Shown here: one piece after another, positions 23,201-35,200 of the stretch
How the letters are laid out: every line of letters starts with the position of its first letter
Position numbering within the stretch: the stretch's first letter is position 1
DNA from: Nectonema munidae
Lineage: Eukaryota > Nematomorpha > Nectonematoida > Nectonematidae
Length of the DNA stretch: 64,000 nt
Reading direction: 5' to 3'
NCBI GenBank assembly: GCA_030549495.1
Contig: JAUIRK010000936.1
Span: 62,001 to 126,000 of the forward strand
Made by a program: the position numbers and the translations under genes
The notes under the pieces: generated by a model
What the model saw: the letters and a program-made list of their open reading frames with translations, nothing else
The model's database searches: none
What the model was told of the DNA's origin: nothing

Positions 23201-26200
23201 ACAGCTGTTATAAATAGATCAAGTATATTTTTAACAACTGAAATATTTTGTTTTGATATATTTTTATTATAATAATCAACAAATTTTATTAAAAAATTAT
23301 TTAATTAATTATGTACAGTGTAACTTACAAAATTTAACAATCGAACATTATAAAAAAATATCTGCTCAAATATTAAACAAATAGAGTATTTTTGCTTTTA
23401 AACTGAATAGCTAGTCAAAATATTCATTCCCAAAAAAATTCCTTGACATGAAAAAATTAGTTTTCAAATGCTACAAAATGTAACAAACGTACTGATAAGA
23501 CCTTTGTTGAAAAAAAATTCAAATTTTTAAAATTTGAAGTTTGTTTATTTTAAAGATTTCTGACAGTTATTAGAGTTGTTTTTGTCAATAATGCGTTTAT
23601 ATTTTAGACAAATGATGCAAATACACAGATCAAAAACAATAAAAATTGTCTTCCTGTGACAGCAGAATATGTAAGTGTTTTCGATAAAGCACCTGCCACA
23701 ACCAACTTTTCAACTTCTCTTTCTTCTAATCAAAACGTCAATTTTTCACCCCCAGAATCTAGTTTTCAAAACTACTTACAAAGTATGCCTTCTTTATTTT
23801 CATCCCTCATTTATGATTTATTACTAACGTATATAATATATAGTCATAATATGTTTTGTCAATTAATGAAATATTTACATTAGAGCGTGTTTCATGCTTT
23901 CTAAGATTTAGCAAACTTTTTTACCCGTCAACCTACCCCATAGAAATGTTTCATAAAAACATTAATCAATGTCTAAGAGAAAAAATACAAACCAAAAATG
24001 TTTTATATATCCTATACTATACAATGTCCTAAGATGACTTTCACACATTTTCTATAAAGGCATCGCACTAATTTTTGATTCAATACTAGTGTTAACTTTT
24101 ATTCTTTATTCTTTATATTCGAAGTTAATATATGAGCGAGCATTCTTCTAAGTTTGCTTAAGTTTCCTGATATAATAAAGTTTGGCTTTTTTATATAATC
24201 AAATTTTATGGTTTTTGAGAAATTTTTCCCTTCCTCTTAAGTTTATGCAAATAAGATTGATGCCAGGGTTTTATTCAATTAAATATTTCTTCATATAGGT
24301 ACATACTTTAACAAAAAACTTGTTTATTTGATTAACCCATTTGATCCTGCTTTTCTATTTCTTTATTTTAACGTAGTTTTGTATTAAATCACTAAATATC
24401 TTCTGTTTTCTCTAGTATCAAATGGGTTAATTAGTGCTCATGATTTTGTATCGATCCCAATTTTTATAACATACTTGGATAAGCCTGTTCGTCTCTCGCT
24501 TCGTTCGAGATATTGGATTCTAGGTCCTTCTGATTTTAGGTCCTGTGAAAGATCATTGGTACCCCTGTGATTTTACGCCCTGTTAAAGATCATTGGTACC
24601 ACCGTGATTCTAGGTCCTGTTAAAGATCATTGGTACTCCCGTGATTCTAGATCCCATTTGTACCCCCGTTCTAGGTCCTATGAAAGACCATTGATACGCC
24701 AGTGATTCTAGGGCATGTGAAAGATCATTGGTACCCCCGTGATTCTAGGTTCTGTTAAAGATCATTTGTACTCCCGCAAAACTAGGTCCCCTGAAAGATC
24801 ATTGGTACCTTTAATCTAGATCCCCTCAAAGATCATTGGTACTGTGATTCTAGGTCCCCTTAAAGATTATTGGTAAGGGGATTCTAGGTTCCCTAAAAAG
24901 ATCATTGGTGCCCCCGTAAAGATCATTGATACCTCTAATGATCATTGATATCTCTCAGAAAGATCATTAGTAGAAGTAAAGATGATTGGTACCCACAAAG
25001 ATCAAAGATATGATAACTTACTACATAAAATCTAAAAGACCTTTACTTATTTTAAAGTAAAATAAAGAAAGGAATTAGCAAATTAGATTATCATTAGAAA
25101 TAAATTAAAAGAAAGAATATAAAAAAAAGTATATTATAATTTACTATATAAAATCTAATAAACCTTGTTTTAAAATAACGAATTAGCAAATTAGATTTTC
25201 ATTAAAAATAAATTAAGTCAGAAATAAGAAAGATAAGTACCGAAATCTTTTAGTACCTAATAATTAATAATAATTAAAATTTTAAAGTACTAGAATTTAG
25301 AAAAATAAAATTTATAAAGTAAATAATTTAGATTAAAGAAATCTATTTTAACACTTTACATATTTAAAAATGATCAATCGTAGGTATCAATTTATAGAAA
25401 TCAAAATTAATAAATTATAAAACAACCTCAATAAAGAGTCATGTTTTATTAAAAAATTTAAAATATAGATTTGAAATAGTAACAAACAAATTTATTATCT
25501 TTCTTGAGAGGAATATATGTATAAAAAACCATCAGGCATAACTTAATTGGATACATTAAGAATGTAAAATGTTTTTGCAAATGAATTTTTTTTCTATTCA
25601 ATCTAAAAAATGAAGACAAGAAGTTCAAAATCATTTTTATTTTTTTTGCGAATCTCCATCTGTGCAGCACCTCCAAATTAATGTATCTCGGCTTCCTAAT
25701 TATCCACAAGTTTTGTTATGTTTTTTTATCTAACATGGAGAATTTGAGGAATGAAGATAAAACAAAAAACTTGAAACTTGAAAGAAAATTTTCTAAAATT
25801 GTGTTAAAAGAAATAAGGAAGCATTATATAAAAGCTGGAATTGATATTATTTCTGATTGTAAAATATGTGAAAAAATATAAAGCTTTTATAATGAATACA
25901 AGTTTGCAAGAAAGATTCCAAACGAGAAGAGACCAAAGTCAAAATATTTCAAAATAAGCTTAAACTCACAATAGTATTTTGGCCAAATAATATTATATCG
26001 TTAATGGAACAGTGGGAAAAAGGTAAATCAAAAGTTGAAGTAACGATTGAAGAAGACATAAACTTTATAAAAAGTATGATGACTGAAAAAGCTGCATCTT
26101 ATAGTTGTAAAGATAATGTAATTGGAAATGTTATTTAAAAACGTGAACACAAAAAAGTTAGAAGAAGCCAGATTAAAGTCTGCAAATAAAAGTATTGTGT

Positions 26201-29200
26201 CTTCGAAACCATGTTTGCCATTTAATGTTAATGAAAATAACGAAACTGAGAAGGATGATTCTTTTGTCGAAATATGCAAATCAAGAAGTCACAAAAGAAA
26301 AGTTAAAACTGGTACAAATCTCTTTGTTCCTAATAATAAGTCGAGTTTCAGAAAGCAACGCTATTGCAAGACAAATAAAACTAAATTGGAAACTCCCAGC
26401 AAAAATTCTTTTGCATTGGGATAGTAAAACTATACACTTCAAATTCTGACCAAGAAGATAGACTTCCTCTTCTGATCTCAGGATCTGGTGGTATTAAAAT
26501 GTTGGTTGTTCCTAGAATACAAAAGTAAACTCTAGAACCAGCTGGAGTAGTAATTGCTAAAGCATGCGTGGAGTTATTAGAAAAATGGAACTGCCAAAAT
26601 GCTGTGAGGGAAATTGTTTTTGATACACGCCCTTGTAATACGGGTATAAAAACAACATGTGCTCACTTCAAAAAATGCCTGAAAAACCTTTATTGTGGTT
26701 TGCTTCCCGCCATCATATTGGAGAGATCGTTTTAACCAAAAAATTCAAAAATATTTCTTTTTTATTTTAAATCTGTTTATTGGTATTTAATATAATATTA
26801 TTTTCTACACAAGTTTTATCAAATTATTCAATTCAACAAGATTAGATCCTTTTTATTTTCTCAATTCTTGTCTGTTTTTTATTCTTTTTATTTCATAGCT
26901 CATTATGAAAATTGTTTCAGATATTTTGCTATTGAAAATACAAACTTCATATTTGCATCATTGAAGTAATGTTTCAATAAATTAATCCAGCATGACACAA
27001 TTAATTAAAAGTCCTCAACTGAGAATGACAAATCTAAGTAAAATATGCTAGAATAGGATTAGAAATTATAACATATAGTTGTCAACTTACTGCTTGTAGA
27101 GATTACCAAACGAAAATACAATAAATAATAAACTTATTAAAATATTTTATACTTTTATTTATCTAAAATTTTTTGTAGTTATTTTGATTGCTGTTATTAT
27201 TATGGTAACAAAAGTAAAAAAATTACAGTAAAGTTATTAAAAATTCAGTAGTTGAGCACACTCATGACTAATTAAAGCGGCTAATTAGTGTCACTTAAAT
27301 TATAAGAGATTAAAAAATATATTGAAAGAATGCAAAAAAAAGTTTTTAAAATGCATAGCATGTTTCAAATTATATCAATTCGTAAATATCATATATCAAC
27401 TTTTTAAATAATTAGATCCCATGTTTAATCACCTCAATTCATCCGTTTTGTCTTCCCAAGAATACTTCAAGAATGGTAAATAAATATTTTTTATTTTTTT
27501 TATTTAATTCAATTTGGCTTTTTATTAGAATCTCAAAATAGTGCTCTTTTCTTGAATTCAAATTCCAGCGTTCCACCCCTTCTACTTTCTTCCCTTTATA
27601 ATCCTTATTATTTTGCTCAGCAGCGTTCTGCTTTGTTACAGTATATTTCTTCTGAACAATGCAAAAAGTCTTTTCTTGAAATTGAAAATTCTTGTTTAAG
27701 AGCTTTACAAGAGTTGAATTCGGTAAATTGTAAGAAGTTTCCAGTTTCTCTCAACAATTCAAATTTAGGGTAATATTTTATTTCACTTATCCATTTTTAT
27801 TATTTCAACGCGTAAATATAGATCTCTACATTTAGTTATACATTTTCACAAAAATAGAAGTTTGTGAGCTACTAGATAATGATTCCGCTCGATTCCATAA
27901 AACCCACTTTCATGTTCGGGCAAAATCGTTAAATCCGAAATTTCGCATATTTATCCTATTCTTTCTATTATTTTTTTCCATGACTATAAAGAAAAATAGT
28001 ATCTATCACTATTCTGATTGGGAATTGCTATTTACAAACTGCAATAGACTGCATAGGATTACACTAAGTTTGTGTGTTTGATGAATGATTTCATAAAAAT
28101 ATTGGCATTTAACGTTATTAATCCATTATAATTAATCTCTAACTAACGTTTAACTTGAATGAACTTTTTATACATAGCTATTTTTATTTTTTCTAACCTC
28201 ACATTTTTTTTATGATGAATGATTAATTGTGTGCATGCAATACTGCATAAAAAAATGAAATTTCAAAAATAAGTATACGAATCTGATCGTATCAATATCT
28301 CAATTCTCAAAGTGTGTACTCCAAGAAAAATTTAATTAAGGATAAAAGTTTAATTGTTGAAAATTCATCTCAATCCAAATCTCTCTAGGAAAAAGAATCG
28401 TCGATTCCTGTTCAAGTGTTGAAATCTCTAATGAGATTGTTTTCAAGAAAAGACAAAAATGATTCGAATTAGTACAAAACACTTCGCTGCCAGCGATGGC
28501 TGGCTCTGGCATTGGAGAAGGAAAAAAATAAAATTACATATATCAAATTTTAGTGTAAAACAGCAGTATATTTCAAATCTAGAGAAAAATAGCTGTAAAA
28601 CTTTACCAAAAATTGAAGATGATGGGAAAAAAATTACTAAAATTTTTAAATTTCAAGACAGAAAAAGAAAGAGTTAAGATATAATTCATTGCATTAAAAA
28701 CTAAGTCTTGGAAAGTAATGTAACTAAAAAAGTTTTTTTTCAAAACATTCTCAAAATGTTACTCCAATTCCTGAATCTTGGAAAGTCTAAGTAAGGGTAG
28801 GAGGAAATTTTGCTGCTCTTTTTTTCATTTGCGTGGTGTTTTTTTGTAGTTTTGATAACAAATTTTACTTCTCCGAAGCTGTACATTATATAATGGTAAA
28901 AAGATGTATTACGATCCTCTGAATTACAGAATTATAAAACTTTTAGAACATGACATGAAAATCGTAGTGAGTGTATTACTAACCTGTTAAAAAGAAGCTT
29001 TGAAATAAGTAAAATATAATTTGGGTTTAAGTCACGTAGGAGTAAAAGTGATGCTATTTTTATTATAAGACAGTTGATAGAAAAATTAAGTAACTGTATC
29101 GTGGACAGAAAAATTAGAGCAAATATCAAATCATTGGCAGACCAGAAATGATTTTCTGGCATTAATACATGAATACCACTCAAAATAATCACAAAAATTT

Positions 29201-32200
29201 CCTTACTTGCGTGTCTTTCAAAAATTTTATCGTTTTTATGTCTTTTGGATATCGGAGTTTTCTACTGAGCAATATTATCTATCATATAACATGAAATTAT
29301 ATCCATCTTAATTTTTTGTAATATTGAGTTTTAGCCCACCAGATATTCTTATATGCTCATCACAGGCCTACGAATTTTCATTTGGTCTTTCACGAAGGAC
29401 TATCTGGAGGAGGACCCACTCAATTTTAAAGTGAGAAATAGCTTAGAAAGAGAGTGTTATAAAGTGAACAGGGGGAGGGATGTAGGGCAAAGCATACACT
29501 GAAGGTGGCATAAATACGCGACTCATTAATGAGATGGCTGATAATAATGTTTCTTTTTAGCTAAATGACGATAACGCACAGCTCATATCGCAGTTCACAT
29601 TCTGTCCATTTTGTTTCATATTTTTGATAAGAAGAATGGATAAGCTTATTTTATATCTTAGTTATTATAATTAGTAATTGATAAAGGCAGCAGTAATCTA
29701 AGAGCATTATCACTAATTTTTAGATATGAATGATTAATTGAACTAGACTTTCAAAGATTTTTCTCAATAAAGATCTTTCGCGGTAGAATTATTTTTCATA
29801 CAGAGAGTTGAATCTCAGCATTATTGGAACTGAGGTAATTATTAAATGGGATTGTCATCATTTTCCTTCTTCCTCTTTAACTTCTGGAAAGTACATTTTT
29901 AATTCACTTTTCAAGGATTTTAGATGCCGTTTATTTTAGTTTTAATATAAGTGAATTATTATCTAACTGATGCTCTTCTTCATTTTGATCAAGAATGGTT
30001 AATATGTTTTCAAAACATGTTACATTTTACTTGCTTCATCCAAATATAAAGGCTTTTATAATTAACTGCTTGAACATATGCGCTAAAAGAAGTGCTTGTC
30101 ACAAAAACTCATTCAACTATACTAAGAGAAAACTTCTGGCTTTCATTTCTGGCAATAATTTAAGCTCCCTACGAAGATGAAACATTCGATTCACAACATT
30201 ACCTCTTTAAAGCTAGCATACTTTAGAGTGAAAAAGAAGGACGTTTAGAAATCTCTTAGAAAAAAATGAAATTTTAGAAGTCTAGTTTAACAGTTTAAGC
30301 TTTTAACCACTGTCTTCTGTACTTTTCAAAATCCATAAAGAAGGGGTTTGGCCACGAATGTAAAACTATGAATCATGTAGTTTAACTTCTTTCCACGTAG
30401 CGCTAATTCCATTTCATGCTTCTGAAATCGTGATTTTCACCAAAGTTACAACTAATTTTACATTCGTTGACTCATCGACCTGTATTGCAAATTAAACATT
30501 TGAAGATATTCATGTATAACTCTCGCCTTTATTGTGTTATTTGATAATAAATTTGTTGGATTTTCTCTCTACTTGCTTTCCCAAAAACAAGATTAACCAT
30601 CAACATATGGCTTGATTAAGATTTCACCAATTATTTGAAGACTCTCACTTTGAAGCACACTACACGCTGAGTTTTTTTCATGCCTGATTGTTTGAATCCA
30701 TCATCAAGGATTTTTGTAAATCAAGCAATGCATTCTTTGCTTTTTTTACAAGTCTATTAGACCAACTCGGTCGCCAGACTCTAAACGCAGAAGTTCTAGT
30801 GGAGTGGTTGGGCAAATTGAAAGCGTATAAATTTATATATCTCAAGGGAGTTCCAGGGTTGGTGGATTCACACCCTTTCACTTGCCCCTTATCGATGCAC
30901 TGTACCAGATATAAAAAAATTGTGAGTTAAACATTTCATTGTTAAGAAAAACATTTTTTAGGCATAACTTATTAATAAGATTCTTAAGTATCGTATTGTA
31001 ATCATTAGGCGTAAAATATAAATAATAACAGCCATGAACGCTAATGTTTCTGATAAAAATAACTTGTCAAAAACTGATATATTTTTAAAAAGAGAAAGAA
31101 ATAAAACATAAACACTAGAAAAAAGGAAGTGCTCCAAAGATTTATTTATTCACGAGTCAAGGAAATTTAAAAATTAAGTTCAATATGTGACAATTAACCC
31201 ATTAAGTACCATAGAAATCAGACGATATCTAAAAAACGCAGACGATTTATATTCAAAGTCATTGAAAAAGCAGACGAAGATGAAATTACTTATGTTCCCA
31301 AATTGGAGCATTGGGACTTAATAGGTTAAAATGACTGTTAAAAAAGCAGAAAATTTTTTCTATATTTTTTAAGAGATCCCCATGGCCTTTATGCTTCTGT
31401 CGTTTTCAAAGCTGTCAATTTTACCCTCGTAAAACCGACCCTAAAATCCGGGTTAAAAAGGGTTTTATTAGGTTTTAAAAACTATGAAATAAACAATTTA
31501 TCAGTTCATGCGTTTCCTTTGTTTAATAGATAACAAAAATTTGTATTTTATGATAACACTTTTGGTACCACCTAGGCTACGGCTAAGAATTGGGTGGCCA
31601 ATTAGATCAGCGATAGCCGGGCACCTAATCTACAAAGGTAAAAATTTACGAATGTTTATGTTTCTTTTGTTCCATGTGTCTTTAGCCAAGAAACATAATA
31701 AATAAAAACAGGCTTATATAAGTTATGGCAAAAGTTTGATAGACTATATTGAATTTATATTTTTTAATTCAAAGAAGTGCACTTAAACACTTACATACAT
31801 ACTGCTTATTTTACACAAGTTTTTTAGAAGAGATTTTTTTGGCTTTTTTTGCAATCTCTTAAAATTTTCATGATTTCATGACTTTAATAATTTCATTTTC
31901 TATAGTTAGATCATAAAATGCTGAAGAAACTTCAAATAGTAAATACATAAAGTACGTGGTAAAATTTGATAAAATGGAACAATTAAAACCGGCCTTTGTG
32001 TACCGTATGGTTTTTTTTCAATATTCAGGTATTCATTTTTTCAACTACAACACTATTTTAGTAGGCATTTTGTATTTTTTTTCTGTATTTTTTAATAATA
32101 TATAGGTATACAAATATACAATATACCATCGCATTCAAATATTGTTTATAGTTATAAAAATTTTCAAATACATTTCTCTTGGGGAGTCGTAGAACTATTT

Positions 32201-35200
32201 GTAAAAACTCGATTTTTCTACCATTTGTTATTATTTAGACAGTTCCTTTAAAAGAGCGTTATTTTGAGATTTTGATTAAAATGATATGTTTGCACCTTTG
32301 TTTTTTATTCTTTGTCAGTTATAGTGTATAGCCAGGGGCGCACATCCTAAAAATTATTGGTAGGGAGCGAACTTTTTTGTTGTTGCAATTTTCAAAATTA
32401 CTGGTCTGGAATACCACGGAAGACCAAATATTCAAGCATAACTAAATTTATAAGGCTACTTTATATTTTTTTTACAAAATTGGTTAAATTTAAATACTAT
32501 ACTTCCAGCGAAAATATTTTAATTAAATTTCATATCGCATATATACTAGTTTAAAAAAATCCAAAATTCTTGGGGGCGAATAGGCTTTTCATTTGAAAAT
32601 GAAGTAGTCTATCAAGCACATTACAGGAATTGATGAAAGGATATTTGATTGATAGAGAAAACAACTGAAAACAAATAACTGAAGGTTGGAGAGTTTTATA
32701 TGAGTGAATGTAGTCTGAAGGAAAAGAGTCTACTAGACACCTTGCGATGTTTATATGAAAAAATGTGATTGATTGCTCCCCCTTGAAATTATTGGAGGGG
32801 CGGACTTTCAATCGTCCTCCAAAAAAGACAACAAATTTTTCTGAATTCCTACTCCTCTCTTGGCTATTCTATTTCATTCTTAATTAAGCTTAATGTAAAC
32901 CTTAACCTCCGCCCAAGTTTAACGTCAACAATGAATGAGGACTTATATATAGCTCCTTCTTTCTCACTTCAAATAGATGCGCACCATCTCCAAATTATGT
33001 ATAGAAAAGGGGTAACAATAAAAAAATTGGGAATTTTATTGAATGAGAAAAATCATTCATTAATTTTCAGTTCCTTCTTCCTTAAAAATGAAAAAATGTT
33101 TTATTTAAAAAAATAAATTAAAAAAAACACATCCAAATTACATAACTTTTCTGAGGTAATTTCTATCAAAAATGTAAAACGGAACTAAAGTTAGAAAACT
33201 TGGTATTAGAATTTTTTCATTCTTTTTAGTGTATAAGAATAACTGTAGTTAGACTCTCAAAAAAGGGTATAAAAATTAAGATTGCATTACTTCATTTTTC
33301 TCAGCAACATTCAAAAATAGTTTAAAAGCTAAATTCGGGCAAGCTACAAAAATCTACAAAAAGTAAAATAACTTTTAACATTTTGCAATCATTTGCCTTT
33401 TATAATAAATTTTAAGGAAAAAAAGTCTATCAAAAAAAGTTATAGAGCTTAAACAAAAACTAAAAAAATTTACAGCATAACTTAAGTTTTTGAAAACTAA
33501 TTTAGCGTATCCCCACAGCAGTGGTTCCCTACCTTTTTAACCCGTTCCCCTTTTTTCAGTCACTTTTTACCTGTGGACCCCTACAACTGAATAGTTTGAG
33601 CCAACAAGATTAATCAAAGATTTTTATGCAAAAAATGATTCTAGTCATCTGATTAAATCGTATGCTTATTCATATGAAATCAGAGAAATCGTAAAGCCTG
33701 ATATAAAATGTAAATAAAATTTTTTTCCAATTAAAATATAAATTTTTCAAAAATATTGTAACTAATAAAAAGGATATATAAACATTCAAAATATGAAACT
33801 TTAAAAAAGGGAAGAAAATATTTATTTAAAAAAGCTCTAAATATATATATTTATATTGATTTGGAAAATAGAAGTATATTAAAGGAGATTCAGCATAAGT
33901 AGTTTGAAGTAGAATTTCCATGGATCCCTTGAAATTCTTCCATGGCCCCCGGTTGGGAACCACTGCCCTACAGCATACTCTATGGGTGGCATGGCAGGTT
34001 GGTTGAGATGAGGACTCAGCACGGAAGCCTCTGGATTCGATTCCTCATCGATACCAATTTGTTCATAGTTTGACATAAGCGGTACATTAGTGTCTTGTCA
34101 ATGAAAACACACCCACGTTACCTTTACCTTATCTTTTACTCAAAATTTCAACAAATTTTCTTAAAAAAATGATTTATTTAATTCTGTACAATGTTACTTA
34201 CAAAATTTAACAATCGAACATTATAATAAATATCTCTGCTCAAATATTAAACAATAGAGTATTTTTGCTTTTAAACTGAATAGCTAGTCAAAATATTCAT
34301 TCCCAAATAACTATTGAAAAAAATTTCTTGACTTGAAAAAATTAAAGTTTTCAAATGTTACAAAATGTAACAAACGTACTGATAAAGATTAAGTGACCTT
34401 TGTTGAAAATTTTTTTAACGCGAGTCTTACAATATTCATTGATATAAAATTGTAACGATTGAAAACTATTGTTCTCTCATTTAAAAACAAACAAATTTTC
34501 ATCTTTGCAAAATGTTTGGTGTATTGATGGAACTAAATTTTAACCAAAAATCTCTGTGATTAATTTGAATAGCTGAACTTTGCTATCATGAAAAAAGTTT
34601 CTGAAAATATTGAACTTATATTCCGATAAAAACTAGTTTCTATTGAGATAAAATTAAATTATTTTTAATTTAACTCTAAATACAAATTAGAGAGATGAAT
34701 GAGATAGGAGAGATTGAACGAGAGAAGAGAGCTTGAGTGAAAGGAGAGAGCTTGAATTAGAGAAGAGAGCATGAATGAGAGAAGAAAGCTTGGGTGATTG
34801 AGTTTTAGCAGAAAAAGCGGAAGAGAAAAACATAGAAGGAGACAGAAAGAGAAATAGAATCACTGTGGGAGAAGAAGATGAGATAATACTGGTGGATCAT
34901 GAACATGTATTTGCTCAAAAATACTAGAAGACCCATTGAGACACTCTGATAAACATTGCTTAGTTATTGTGTTCATATTGAAACAATGGATTATTATTAT
35001 TATATTTCAGAGCAGCTTGGCATGATGTTTGACTCCCTCTTTTATTCTCTTATCTTACATTATCATGTATTCGAATGATTATTACATGCGATCATCATAC
35101 ATGTTTTATAAACTAACAGCAACTCTTACTTCTAGAAAATTATTAAGGGGGGGGGGGGTGGGGGTGGCGAAGGTCATTTTTGCCCCCTCCCTGAAAACAC

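Larger units (their letters stand above)
33430..34405 (+). repeat. Dispersed ~1-kb repeat, copy 2, containing a hAT MITE and SINE copy 3
   Basis: Blocks match 22500-23510 in order: ttatagagyttmaac, tacagcrtaacttaag, the tRNA-like head, then acaatcgaacattataa, gaatagctagtcaaaat and acaaaatgtaacaaacgt. The hAT MITE at 33520-33965 interrupts the match. Confidence 0.75.

Noticed and set aside
24514-25010. CRISPR-like array of repeats
   Set aside because: The units are contiguous and diverged, without unique spacers of constant size, and lie in a eukaryotic intron; it is a minisatellite.
28385-28458. Possible extra KDM3 exon reading [20 protein letters not shown]
   Set aside because: The acceptor tctctctag does not keep phase with exon 7 (which ends in GG); the in-phase reading meets a stop after ten codons, while exon 8 at 36466 fits exactly.
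29340-29600. A hidden exon in the less AT-rich patch
   Set aside because: No frame longer than about 40 codons joins known exons in phase, and no family motif is seen.
30790-30905. tRNA-like sequence (agtggttgggcaaattg ... gggttggtggattcacacc)
   Set aside because: The B box is too far from GGTTCGANTCC, and the body does not match the SINE family found elsewhere.
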